From Corynebacterium epidermidicanis (GTDB taxonomy: Bacteria; Actinomycetota; Actinomycetes; Mycobacteriales; Mycobacteriaceae), in contig NZ_CP011541.1 of assembly GCF_001021025.1 (NCBI RefSeq), positions 1,178,001 through 1,242,000 on the forward strand: DNA of 64,000 nt. The letters run 5' to 3'. The notes beneath the pieces were generated by a model. The model was given only the letters and a program-made list of their open reading frames with translations, ran no database searches and was not told the origin of the DNA. The position numbers and the translations under genes are program-made. Position 1 is the first letter of the stretch; each line of letters opens with the position of its first letter. Below are positions 44,947-53,904 of this stretch, piece by piece.

Positions 44947-46656
44947 ATGCTCGCAGACCTAGCCATTGAAAACCTCGGCGTGATTCCGAAGGCCAATATT
45001 GAGCTTTCCCCTGGCCTTACCGTCCTCACTGGCGAAACAGGTGCGGGAAAAACCATGGTGGTTACGGGTTTGCGGTTGTTGTCGGGCGCGCGCGCCGACG
45101 CGTCTCGGGTGCGCACCGGGGCGAAGTCAGCCACGGTGGAAGGGCGGTTCATCACCGATGAATTGGGCCCTGAGCAGCAACAGCTGGCACATTCGATCGT
45201 TTCCGAGGCTGGTGGACAGGCGGACGAGAATGGGGAAGTGATCGCCAGCCGAACTGTCCAAGCAAACGGGCGTTCCAAGGCATACCTCGGTGGCCGCGGT
45301 GTGCCAGCAGCAACGCTCCACGACTTTTCTGAAACCGTGCTGACTATCCACGGGCAAAACGACCAACTGAGGTTGCTAGCGCCGGAGCGTCAGTTGGAAG
45401 CGTTGGACCGTTTTGATCCAGCTATCGGGCTGCTGCGGGAGAACTACCTCGAGGTGTATCGCGAGTGGAAATCCCTGGACAAGCAGTTACGGGAGCGAGT
45501 GGAGAAGCGTCGAGAATTAGCTCAAGAAGTCGACCGGTTACAGTTTGCCGTCGAGGAGATCGACGCGATTGCTCCGGAAGAAGGGGAAGACGAAAGCCTG
45601 GTGGCAGACATTCGGCGCCTGCAGGACGTCGATACGCTGCGGGAGCAGGCCACCACCGCGCTTGTGGCGATCGACGGGGCGGAAGATGATATGGAAGGTA
45701 GCTCGGCATCCGATCTGCTGGGTGCGGCTGGAAGTGCGTTGCTGCAGTCCGATGATCCGGCCCTGCAGCAGCTTGCGGAACAACTCGTTGCGCTGACTTC
45801 TGAGTTGAGTGATGTCTCTCGTGAACTGGGGGCGTTCCTCAGCGATTTGCCTACGGACCCGGAGGCCCTTGATTCGATGTTGCAACGCCAGCAGCAGCTC
45901 AAATCGCTCACCCGGAAGTATGCGCCGGACATCGCCGGGGTGTTGCAATGGCGCGATAAAGCGCAGCAACGCCTCAATAGCATTGATGTGTCTCCTGATG
46001 CGTTGGAGAAGCTGCGCAGCCAGGCTGCCGAGGCCGAAAAGAATATGATGAGAGCGGCGCGTGCTCTCAGCAAGGCGCGCGTGAAAGCTGCTCAGGAGCT
46101 CGCAGAAGCGGTGACCAACGAGATTCATGGTCTGGCCATGCCGAAGTCGCGATTTGAGGTTTCCTTAAGCACTTCGAATCCACGGCCGACCGGCATCGAC
46201 GAGGCGGAATTTCAGTTGGCCGGCGCTCCTGAACTTGAGGCACGCCCGCTGGCCACCTCCGCATCTGGTGGCGAGCTGTCGCGAGTAATGCTCGCGTTGG
46301 AAGTAATTTTGAGCGCGGGCTCCAGCGGGGAAACTTTGGTCTTTGATGAGGTAGACGCTGGGGTTGGGGGACGTGCTGCGGTGGAAATTGGGCGTCGATT
46401 AGCGCGGCTTGCCAAACATAATCAAGTTATCGTGGTCACCCACTTGCCGCAGGTGGCGGCGTATGCGGATACTCATCTGCACGTGTTGAAGTCGGTTTCG
46501 GATCAGGCGTCGACTTCGGGTGTGGAAGAACTCGATGGTGATCGCCGGGTGGAGGAGCTAGCTCGCATGTTGGCCGGGCTCGACGATACCGATACTGGGC
46601 GCGCGCACGCCAAGGAGCTGCTGGAACGAGCACAAGCGGACCGCGCTGCGGGCTAG
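44947..46656 (+). CDS. recN: DNA repair protein RecN
   Basis: 569 residues from the ATG at 44947. SMC-like ATPase: Walker A GETGAGKTMVVTGL near residue 30, a long coiled coil through about 150-390, ABC signature SASGGELSRVMLALE, Walker B LVFDEVDAGVGG. RecN tethers DNA ends during double-strand-break repair. No SOS box could be found before it, and its start lies 16 bp after the nadK stop, so it is probably cotranscribed. Confidence 0.96.
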   Translation: MLADLAIENLGVIPKANIELSPGLTVLTGETGAGKTMVVTGLRLLSGARADASRVRTGAKSATVEGRFITDELGPEQQQLAHSIVSEAGGQADENGEVIASRTVQANGRSKAYLGGRGVPAATLHDFSETVLTIHGQNDQLRLLAPERQLEALDRFDPAIGLLRENYLEVYREWKSLDKQLRERVEKRRELAQEVDRLQFAVEEIDAIAPEEGEDESLVADIRRLQDVDTLREQATTALVAIDGAEDDMEGSSASDLLGAAGSALLQSDDPALQQLAEQLVALTSELSDVSRELGAFLSDLPTDPEALDSMLQRQQQLKSLTRKYAPDIAGVLQWRDKAQQRLNSIDVSPDALEKLRSQAAEAEKNMMRAARALSKARVKAAQELAEAVTNEIHGLAMPKSRFEVSLSTSNPRPTGIDEAEFQLAGAPELEARPLATSASGGELSRVMLALEVILSAGSSGETLVFDEVDAGVGGRAAVEIGRRLARLAKHNQVIVVTHLPQVAAYADTHLHVLKSVSDQASTSGVEELDGDRRVEELARMLAGLDDTDTGRAHAKELLERAQADRAAG

Positions 46657-46757
46657 ATAGTTGCGCAGTAAGGCCGCGATGAGGGCCGGTGGCGGTGGCA
46701 AAAAATTGCGTGTTGGTTCCGCGCGCCTAGCCCACCGCTGGCGTCACACGCGCCACA

Positions 46758-47951
46758 ATGGTGCACATGAGTCTGTTCTCCCGAAACGCTGATTTGCCTG
46801 GACTGCAAGCAACTGTGCGCGACTGCACCCCACAGGGTAAGGGCTTTAAGCGCTTGTCCTCCGGGGATATTGCGTTGATTGACGCACCGGACCTAGGGCG
46901 CGTCCTCGCACAACGCCTTGCGGATGCTTCGCCAGCAGCCGTGGTGAACATGGCGCAATTTACCACCGGGGCAATGCCCAACTACGGCCCGCAGATCCTA
47001 CTCGACGGCGACACCATCCTCGTTGAGGGCGTCGGCGCGGAAATCCGCGAGCACATCAAGGATGGCAAGAAAGTTCGGTTGACCGACGACGGTCAGCTTT
47101 TCCTCGGCGATCGGCTCATTGGATCCGGCACCGTCGTTACCCCGGCGCTCGCCGAGCGTGCCTTCGCCGACGCGGAACAAAACCTCGTCGACCACATGGA
47201 GGCTTTCTTTGGCAATACCATTCAGTTCATCACCTCGGAATCTCCGCTGCTTATCGACGGGCTAGGGGTGCCGGAAACCGGGCTGGATTTCCGTGAACGC
47301 AAAGTCGTTGTACTGAGCCCGGGCCTTGGGCACCGCGCTGAGCTCAAGAGCCTGCGCAACTTCATCCGCGAGTACGACCCAGTGTTGATTGGCGTGGAAT
47401 CTGCGGCGGACACGCTGGTGGAGGCCGGCTACAAGCCAGATCTGATCGTGGGAGATCCCGCAAATATCGGCAATGACGCATTGCGTTCCGGGGCGCGGGT
47501 GGTGCTCCCGGCAGCTCCGGACGGACATGCCAAGGGGTTGGAGCGCATTCAAGATCTCGGTATCGGCGCGATGACTTTCCCGGCGGCGAGTGAATCAGCG
47601 ACAGACTTGGCGTTGTTGCTTGCGGATTACCACGAGGCGCAGCTAATTGTCTCGGCAGGTAGCGAACTCAGCTTGACGGATATTTTCCGCGGAACGCCAG
47701 ACGCCACACCGTCTGCATTGCTCACTCGCACGAAGCTCGGTGGCAAGCTGGTGGAGGGTACGTCAATTTCAAACCTCTACACGGTAAAGTCCAGTGCCTC
47801 CTTGGCCTGGATGTGGGCGTTGCTGGGAATCCTGGTGGCTTTGGCAGTCATCGTCGGGATCGCCGGTACTTCCGGGAACGGGGACTTTGTTTCCAATTTG
47901 ATCGACACCTGGAACAACATCGCGTTGAGTTTCCAAGGCCTTTTCCGCTAG
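46758..47951 (+). CDS. steA: cytokinetic ring protein SteA
   Basis: 397 residues (a start at the ATG 46767 is equally possible). A large soluble domain with thiamin-pyrophosphokinase-like features (RDFIREYDPVLIGVE equivalent, KPDLIVGDPANI, SAGSELSLTDIFRG) is followed by one C-terminal membrane helix (WMWALLGILVALAVIVGIAG) and a short amphipathic tail. In C. glutamicum SteA and SteB form a division-site complex; the neighbouring gene is the SteB homologue. Confidence 0.88.
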   Translation: MVHMSLFSRNADLPGLQATVRDCTPQGKGFKRLSSGDIALIDAPDLGRVLAQRLADASPAAVVNMAQFTTGAMPNYGPQILLDGDTILVEGVGAEIREHIKDGKKVRLTDDGQLFLGDRLIGSGTVVTPALAERAFADAEQNLVDHMEAFFGNTIQFITSESPLLIDGLGVPETGLDFRERKVVVLSPGLGHRAELKSLRNFIREYDPVLIGVESAADTLVEAGYKPDLIVGDPANIGNDALRSGARVVLPAAPDGHAKGLERIQDLGIGAMTFPAASESATDLALLLADYHEAQLIVSAGSELSLTDIFRGTPDATPSALLTRTKLGGKLVEGTSISNLYTVKSSASLAWMWALLGILVALAVIVGIAGTSGNGDFVSNLIDTWNNIALSFQGLFR

Positions 47952-48002
47952 CTGACGTTTAGTGAGCTTTGAATAGACGTAAACAGTAAAGGGAGCAACG
48001 CA

Positions 48003-48941
48003 ATGGCGAAAAGTAAGAAACGCACCGGTGGTGTCGTCGCGGGTTTAGCGTTTGGCCTAGCAGCCGGGGTGGCAGCCGGCACCTACGTTTTGGCGCCGAA
48101 TCTGCCGAATGGCCCAGTTCAGACCAATAACGAAAACGCCCAACAACTGGTGAAAGCGAAGTCAGATGCCGCGATCGCCGCTGCGCAGGCAGCAACCGCC
48201 GATTCCTATATCGGCTCCGTCGCGGAGAAGACCGTCGATGGCGTGCTGAAAGACCGTCCCGTGCTCGTATTGACCACTTTTGATGCCAACCCAGATGACG
48301 TAAAGAATGTCACCTGGTTGTTGCGCAAGTCGGGGGCGCGTGACGCGGGACATGTCGATTTGACGGAAAAGTTCTTTGCTCAAGATGGTGCGGACGCCCT
48401 GAAGTCGATCGTGGCCAACACTCTTCCAGCAGGAGCTCAACTGTCCACAGATAAGCTGGATCCCGGTACCCATGCTGGTGAATCTCTCGGCGCTGGCCTC
48501 ATGCTCAACAAGGACAACGGTAACGTGCAGGCAACTCCGGAGGAAAGGGCTCTTCTGCTCGGCGCGCTTCGTGACGCTGGCTACCTCAATTACCAGGAAG
48601 GCAGCATTCTCCCAGGTCAACTCGTTGTGCTGATCACTGGTGATTCTGACGGCACTGCCGCTGCGGACTTCTCGGCAGCTCAACAGGCGAAGTTCGCTCA
48701 GGCGTTGGACGCTAAGGGCAACGGGGTGGTCGTCGCCGGTCGGGTGCGCACCTCAGCCGAGAGCGGAGTGATCGGTCGCTTGCGTGCCGCAAAGGCGGAA
48801 GTGTCTACTGTTGACTCGGTTGATCGTTCGTTCGGGCGGCTAGCCACTGTCCTGGCAGCACGCGAACAGCTAACGGGACATACTGGTCATTATGGAACGG
48901 CAAGCAGTGCAGAGGCAGCTGCCCCGGCCCGGCCAGAGTAG
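48003..48941 (+). CDS. steB: SteB/MctB-family membrane-anchored protein
   Basis: 312 residues. An N-terminal membrane helix (VVAGLAFGLAAGVAAGTYVL) is followed by an extracytoplasmic coiled coil (ENAQQLVKAKSDAAIAAAQA) and an alpha/beta domain. In M. tuberculosis the homologue MctB is linked to copper export; in C. glutamicum SteB partners SteA at the division septum. The position after steA favours the second role. AAAGGGAGC precedes the ATG. Confidence 0.85.
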   Translation: MAKSKKRTGGVVAGLAFGLAAGVAAGTYVLAPNLPNGPVQTNNENAQQLVKAKSDAAIAAAQAATADSYIGSVAEKTVDGVLKDRPVLVLTTFDANPDDVKNVTWLLRKSGARDAGHVDLTEKFFAQDGADALKSIVANTLPAGAQLSTDKLDPGTHAGESLGAGLMLNKDNGNVQATPEERALLLGALRDAGYLNYQEGSILPGQLVVLITGDSDGTAAADFSAAQQAKFAQALDAKGNGVVVAGRVRTSAESGVIGRLRAAKAEVSTVDSVDRSFGRLATVLAAREQLTGHTGHYGTASSAEAAAPARPE

Positions 48942-48968
48942 TTCAGTGCACTAGGGAAAGTACAGCAA

Positions 48969-49649
48969 ATGACGTCCACGCCCTCCCCAGGAAGCCATGA
49001 GTTTTCGGTGGTAGATAGCCGAGTGCTTCTCGACGCCCCGATCATCGCCGTGCGACGGGACGACGTCGTGATGCCGGGTGGTGAGGTTGCTGCCCGTGAG
49101 ATCGTGGAGCATTTCGGGGCAGTAGCAGTGGTGGCTTTTGATGGCGCCCGAATCGCTCTTGTGCGTCAGTATCGTCACTGTGTGCAACAGCGCTTGTGGG
49201 AGCTACCAGCGGGAATTCTCGATGTCGCTGATGAAGATCCGCTAGTCTGTGCGCAGCGTGAACTGCAAGAAGAAGCCGGATTGGCTGCAGCTCATTGGCA
49301 GTTGGTGAGCGATATTGTATCGTCGCCGGGTTTCTGCGAAGAAGCGGTCCGGATCTATTTGGCTACTGATGTGCACGAGATTGATCGCCCGGATGCTCAC
49401 GATGAAGAAGCAGACCTCGAGCTGGTTTGGGTGGATCTCCACCAAGCCGTAGAGATGGTCCTTCGGGGTGAGATCGTCAATGGTATCGCTGTGGCTGGAA
49501 TTATGACGGCGTCCCATCTGCTCGCGGAAAATCTTCCTGGGCGCGATGTGGCAGATGAGTTCTCTTTGCGTCCGAATGCGTTGGCGCGGCGTCGAAAAGC
49601 AGCAGGCCTGGGCGCAGACATGAAACGGCTACCGCAGGTCCATGACTGA
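48969..49649 (+). CDS. NUDIX hydrolase (ADP-ribose pyrophosphatase-like)
   Basis: 226 residues. The Nudix box is seen as [20 protein letters not shown] followed by EAG, with the metal-binding Glu residues in place. [19 protein letters not shown] is typical of ADP-ribose/ADP-sugar pyrophosphatases. It stands only 27 bp after steB, where M. tuberculosis and C. glutamicum have pyrG in between. It overlaps xerD by 8 bp. Confidence 0.92.
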   Translation: MTSTPSPGSHEFSVVDSRVLLDAPIIAVRRDDVVMPGGEVAAREIVEHFGAVAVVAFDGARIALVRQYRHCVQQRLWELPAGILDVADEDPLVCAQRELQEEAGLAAAHWQLVSDIVSSPGFCEEAVRIYLATDVHEIDRPDAHDEEADLELVWVDLHQAVEMVLRGEIVNGIAVAGIMTASHLLAENLPGRDVADEFSLRPNALARRRKAAGLGADMKRLPQVHD

Positions 49650-50556
49650 CCCGGCTGTTATTGCCGAACAGTGGCTGTCGCATTTGGCAGTTGAGCGGGG
49701 GCTTTCGGCTAATACGTTGTCCAATTATCGCCGGGATATCGCCCGATACCTCGGGTGGCTCAGCGAGATCGGGCGGACCGATTTCAGCAAGGTGAGCACC
49801 ACGGATATCGAAAACTACGTGGCTGAACTGCGGCGCGCGGACCCCGACACCGAGCGCAAGCCGTTGTCAGCGGCCTCTGCCGGGCGCGCTTTGGTGGTGG
49901 CTCGGGGTTTGCATAAGTTTGCAGTCGCCGAAGGTGCGCTGGAGGTTGACGTGGCGGCCGAGGTGTCCCCACCGCAGGTCGGCAAACACTTGCCGGACAC
50001 CCTAAGCATCGACGAAGTGGCCGCGCTCATCGAAAAGACACCGACAGACACCGCGGTGGGAGTGCGCGATCGGGCATTGCTGGAGCTGTTGTACGGCACG
50101 GGAATGCGCGTTTCGGAAGCTGTCGGTTTGCTTGTCGACGACCTCACGCAGCAAGACGGAGTGCTGAAAATTACTGGTAAGGGGAATAAGCAACGCATCG
50201 TGCCGGTGGGGACCCACGCGCAGGAGGCGATGGAGGCGTATCTGGTCCGCGCACGTCCAGCTCTTTCGCAAGGCAAAACGCATGCTGCGTTCCTCAACAC
50301 TAGGGGCGGGGCGCTGTCGCGACAAAGCGCGTGGGGGATCATCAAGGCCGCGGCAGAGCGAGCCGGGATTGCGAAGGAAATCTCCCCACATACGTTGCGC
50401 CATTCCTATGCGACGCATCTGTTGCAGGGCGGTGCCGATGTCCGCGTGGTTCAGGAATTACTGGGCCATTCTTCGGTGACGACGACCCAAATTTACACTC
50501 ATGTGAGTGCAAACAATCTGCGCGCGGTGTGGGCATCTTCCCATCCACGCGCCTAA
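49642..50556 (+). CDS. xerD: site-specific tyrosine recombinase XerD
   Basis: 304 residues. The N-terminal SAM-like core-binding domain (1-95) is followed by the catalytic domain with Arg in [12 protein letters not shown], Lys in [13 protein letters not shown], HxxR in [27 protein letters not shown] with the His and the Tyr nucleophile. XerD works with XerC at dif to resolve chromosome dimers. The gene order NUDIX-xerD-parA-scpA identifies it as the housekeeping copy, not a phage integrase. Confidence 0.94.
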   Translation: MTDPAVIAEQWLSHLAVERGLSANTLSNYRRDIARYLGWLSEIGRTDFSKVSTTDIENYVAELRRADPDTERKPLSAASAGRALVVARGLHKFAVAEGALEVDVAAEVSPPQVGKHLPDTLSIDEVAALIEKTPTDTAVGVRDRALLELLYGTGMRVSEAVGLLVDDLTQQDGVLKITGKGNKQRIVPVGTHAQEAMEAYLVRARPALSQGKTHAAFLNTRGGALSRQSAWGIIKAAAERAGIAKEISPHTLRHSYATHLLQGGADVRVVQELLGHSSVTTTQIYTHVSANNLRAVWASSHPRA

Positions 50557-50667
50557 AAGTTCAGTCACTACACTTGACTTTCGTACTTTTTGAATTCCAG
50601 CGGCGATCAAACTTACATCAGAGTGCTATGAACGCTAAAGTCTGTAGGTAGTTACATGGCTGTTATT

Positions 50668-50730
50668 CGAGCTCGGTAAGTTGCAGAGGTTGCCTTCGGT
50701 TGACATTATCGAGCTCGGAATCTAGCTCGG
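50668..50730 (+). promoter_or_regulatory. three AGCTCGG repeats upstream of the ParA-like gene
   Basis: CGAGCTCGG occurs at 50668-50676 and 50710-50718, and CTAGCTCGG at 50722-50730. The first two contain the self-complementary CGAGCTCG. A TTGACA at 50700-50705 lies between copies, so a bound protein would cover the likely promoter. The gap 50557-50772 holds no gene. Confidence 0.4.
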
Positions 50731-50772
50731 GTACTACCCGTTTACATCACTGTCAAGGAAGAGGGATTGATC

Positions 50773-51648
50773 ATGGCTGACTCGGATCAGGACGCAGCGC
50801 TCTTCGAATCTCCCGAGCTTGGGCTAACCGGCCGTCCGGTCCGCGACATTCCCGAACCGGCCCCGTTGGCCACTCATGGGCCGGCGCACATCATCGCAAT
50901 GTGCAATCAAAAGGGTGGTGTGGGCAAGACAACGTCCACGATCAACCTCGGGGCGTGTCTGGCGGAGGCTGGCCGGAAAGTACTCCTGGTCGATCTCGAC
51001 CCACAAGGTGCGCTCTCAGCAGGTCTAGGCGTGCCGCACGATGAGCTGGACATTACTGTCTACAACTTGTTGGTGGACAGCCGTGCGTCGATTTTTAGCG
51101 CCATTCACCGCACGAATGTTGCTGGGTTGGATCTCGTACCAGCCAATATTGACCTGTCGGCTGCGGAAATTCAGCTGGTGAATGAGGTTGGTCGCGAGCA
51201 AACTCTCGCGCGAGTGCTGCGCCCGGTGATGAAGGACTACGACTACATTATTCTGGATTGCCAGCCTTCGCTGGGGTTGCTCACCGTTAATGCTTTGTCG
51301 TGCGCGCAGGGCGTCATCATCCCGATGGAATGCGAATATTTCTCACTGCGTGGCTTGGCACTATTGACCGACACCGTGGAGAAGGTGCGCGACCGGTTGA
51401 ATTTCAACCTGGAGACCTTGGGGATTTTGGTGACGATGTTCGACCGTCGCACCAGCCACGCCCGCGAAGTAATGAGCCGGGTGGTCGAGGTGTTTGGCGA
51501 CCAGGTTTTCGACACCGTTATTACCCGCACGGTGCGCTTCCCGGAGACGTCGGTAGCGGGTGAGCCAATTATTACGTGGGCTCCGAAGTCGCAGGGTGCT
51601 GAGCAATATCGCAACCTAGCTCGGGAAGTCATTGAACGCACCGCATAG
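50773..51648 (+). CDS. pldP: ParA-like ATPase (PldP/SMC-operon ParA)
   Basis: 291 residues from the ATG at 50773, with AAGGAAGAGGG just upstream. Deviant Walker A CNQKGGVGKTTSTINLG after a 45-residue leader, Walker A' VDLDPQG, Walker B YIILDCQPSLGLL. In C. glutamicum the orphan ParA at this locus, upstream of scpA, is the division-linked PldP; it is not the oriC ParA of parAB. No parB follows. scpA starts inside its 3' end. Confidence 0.88.
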   Translation: MADSDQDAALFESPELGLTGRPVRDIPEPAPLATHGPAHIIAMCNQKGGVGKTTSTINLGACLAEAGRKVLLVDLDPQGALSAGLGVPHDELDITVYNLLVDSRASIFSAIHRTNVAGLDLVPANIDLSAAEIQLVNEVGREQTLARVLRPVMKDYDYIILDCQPSLGLLTVNALSCAQGVIIPMECEYFSLRGLALLTDTVEKVRDRLNFNLETLGILVTMFDRRTSHAREVMSRVVEVFGDQVFDTVITRTVRFPETSVAGEPIITWAPKSQGAEQYRNLAREVIERTA

Positions 51649-52504
51649 TCGATCCGGTGACAATTCTCGGGTGCGACCTCGGCTCTCGCCGCCGATGCCA
51701 GCGGAAACGGAGCAGCCGGAGATCACCGGCTTTCAGGTTGCCTTGCGCAATTTTTCGGGCCCATTTGACTTGCTTTTGCAGCTGATATCGGCCAAGAAGC
51801 TGGACATTACAGATATTGCGCTGGCTGAGGTAACTGACGAATTCATTTCCTACACCAAGGCTTTAGGAGAAACCGCTGAACTGGATGTGATCACCGAATT
51901 CATCGTGATCGCCTCTACCTTGTTGGATCTCAAGGCAGCCCGACTGATTCCGCGTGGCGAGGTAGAAGATGAGGAAGACTTAGCGCTGCTGGAGACGCGT
52001 GACCTGCTATTCGCCAAGCTATTGCAGTACAAGGCGTATAAGCAGGTGGCAACCATGTTTGCCGAGTGGCAGCGTCGCGCGCAGCGTAGCTATCCGCGTG
52101 CGGTCAGCCTGGAACCTCAGTTCGTCGGCTTGCTCCCACCGGTCAAGCTCGGACTGGACCTCGGACAGTTTACGGAGCTTGCGGTGAGTGTGTTCCGGCC
52201 CAAGCCCCCCGAGCTGGTAGGCACGGACCACATCCACCAGGTTGCGGTTTCGGTGCCCGAGCAGGCCGGTCGGGTGCTCGATACCTTGCGGCTGGCAGGT
52301 AAAGATACCTGGTTGTCTTTTGCGACCCTCACCAGAGATTGCACCCACTCCATGGAAGTCATCGGTCGATTTCTCGCCTTGTTAGAGCTATACAAGGCCC
52401 GCGCGGTAGGCGTTGAGCAGGAAGAATCGCTGGGCGAGCTCAAGGTAGCCTGGACCGGAATTGAGGTGGATCCGGCGGTGGTGGCAGCTGCGAACTGGAC
52501 CTAA
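51632..52504 (+). CDS. scpA: segregation and condensation protein A
   Basis: 290 residues from the TTG at 51632, overlapping the ParA gene by 17 bp with GGGAAG just before; later GTG 51671 or ATG 51695 are alternatives. The kleisin N-terminus FSGPFDLLLQLISAKKLDI is classic, as is IASTLLDLKAARLIP. ScpA bridges the SMC heads together with ScpB. Confidence 0.93.
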   Translation: MNAPHSRSGDNSRVRPRLSPPMPAETEQPEITGFQVALRNFSGPFDLLLQLISAKKLDITDIALAEVTDEFISYTKALGETAELDVITEFIVIASTLLDLKAARLIPRGEVEDEEDLALLETRDLLFAKLLQYKAYKQVATMFAEWQRRAQRSYPRAVSLEPQFVGLLPPVKLGLDLGQFTELAVSVFRPKPPELVGTDHIHQVAVSVPEQAGRVLDTLRLAGKDTWLSFATLTRDCTHSMEVIGRFLALLELYKARAVGVEQEESLGELKVAWTGIEVDPAVVAAANWT

Positions 52505-52515
52505 ACTGGTCGAGT

Positions 52516-53319
52516 ATGAGCACACTACCTACCCCGCTTGTCGACGCCGCTTGGTTGATCGATCATCTAAATGATGAAGATCTAGTCGTCGTATGTGCGC
52601 TGAGCTCGCGCTCCGGCCGAATCCCGGACGCTGGCATCCCTGGCACTCGTATTGCCAACATCGAAGCGGAGTTTTCCGAACCCCACGCAGAGTTGCCCCA
52701 TACGGCACCAACAAACCTGCAGGCGCCGTTCGAGCAGTTGGGGATCAGTTCCGATACGAAGGTAGTTATCTACGACAACCCCAAGGGATTTTTTGCTGCT
52801 CGCATCTGGTGGTTAGGTCTTGCTGCCGGCCTTGATCAGGTCGCGGTTCTGGATGGCGGCCTTGTCGCATGGGAAAAGGCTGGGGGAGAGTTGGCTCCAT
52901 TCAATCTCAGCGCTCCGCTAGCGGGAAAGATCCAGTCTAAGCTCCGACCGCTCTTCGTCGACGCTGATGGGCTGGGGCTCGTGGTGGATGCGCGTTCCGC
53001 AGAACGGTTTGCGGGCACCGCCCCGGAGCCTCGACCCGGTCTGCGAGCGGGACATATCCCAGGCAGCGTGAATCTGCCTTATACCGAGGTCTTGAACGAT
53101 GACGGCACTTTTCGAAGTCCAGTAGAACTGCAGGAGCTTTTCGCTGATTTCGGTAGCGACAACATGCACTTTAGCTGTGGCTCCGGTGTGACTGCCTGCA
53201 TCGATGCGCTGGCGGCCACACTCGCAGGCTATAAAAACCTCAAAGTTTATGACGGGTCCTGGTCGGAGTGGGGTCGGCCAAATTCCGGCTTTGAGGTGGC
53301 CGAGGGTGATGCAGGCTAG
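52516..53319 (+). CDS. sseA: thiosulfate/3-mercaptopyruvate sulfurtransferase
   Basis: 267 residues with two rhodanese domains. The active-site loop in the second reads CGSGVTA, typical of 3-mercaptopyruvate sulfurtransferase rather than CRKGVT-type thiosulfate enzymes. VVDARSAERFAG...GHIPGSVNLPY is the rhodanese signature. It lies 11 bp after scpA and 33 bp before scpB, so it shares their transcript; a similar gene occurs there in C. glutamicum. Confidence 0.92.
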   Translation: MSTLPTPLVDAAWLIDHLNDEDLVVVCALSSRSGRIPDAGIPGTRIANIEAEFSEPHAELPHTAPTNLQAPFEQLGISSDTKVVIYDNPKGFFAARIWWLGLAAGLDQVAVLDGGLVAWEKAGGELAPFNLSAPLAGKIQSKLRPLFVDADGLGLVVDARSAERFAGTAPEPRPGLRAGHIPGSVNLPYTEVLNDDGTFRSPVELQELFADFGSDNMHFSCGSGVTACIDALAATLAGYKNLKVYDGSWSEWGRPNSGFEVAEGDAG

Positions 53320-53352
53320 CCATCAGTCTGGGGTGGATTAAGCTTGGTGTCC

Positions 53353-53904
53353 ATGACACTTCCTGCTGTTTCCGTACTTAGATCCCAGGTGGAATCAATC
53401 CTGCTGGTGGTGGACACTCCAGTGAGCGTGGCAACTGTGGCTCGGGTCCTGGACGTGGATGAAGCGACAGTGCGCACTGTGTTGCAGCACATCGCAGCTG
53501 AGTTTGATTCTCGGGGAAACGGGTTTGACCTGCGCGAAACTGAGGAAGGGTGGCGGTTGTACACCCGAAAAGTTCATGCGACGGTCGTCGAAAAGCTGGT
53601 GTTGGATGGGGCGCAGTCCAAGCTGACGCGCGCGGCGTTGGAAACGCTGGCGGTGATCGCCTATCGGCAACCAGTGACTAGGGCGGCGGTGTCGGCGGTG
53701 CGTGGCGTGAATGTTGATGGGGTAATGCGGACTTTGGTCCAACGTGGCTTAATCCGCGAGGTCGAAACGGATGAGCCGACGCAGGCTAATTTCTATGAGA
53801 CCACGCCACTATTCTTGGAGCAGCTTGGCATTGATTCTTTAGAACGGTTGCCGGATTTGGCGCCACTGCTGCCCGACATCGATTCGATTGACGAGGACTT
53901 TTAG
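53353..53904 (+). CDS. scpB: segregation and condensation protein B
   Basis: 183 residues from the ATG at 53353 (TTG 53344 or GTG 53347 also possible). Two winged helices; LTRAALETLAVIAYRQPVTRA and IRGVNVDGV equivalent (VRGVNVDGVMRTLVQRGLIRE) are the family hallmarks. It works with ScpA and SMC in chromosome compaction. It ends in a 4-bp convergent overlap with the POT transporter gene. Confidence 0.93.
   Translation: MTLPAVSVLRSQVESILLVVDTPVSVATVARVLDVDEATVRTVLQHIAAEFDSRGNGFDLRETEEGWRLYTRKVHATVVEKLVLDGAQSKLTRAALETLAVIAYRQPVTRAAVSAVRGVNVDGVMRTLVQRGLIREVETDEPTQANFYETTPLFLEQLGIDSLERLPDLAPLLPDIDSIDEDF

Noticed and set aside
49642..50556. Phage or island integrase
   Set aside because: Gene order NUDIX-xerD-parA-scpA and full XerD-type motifs show the housekeeping recombinase.
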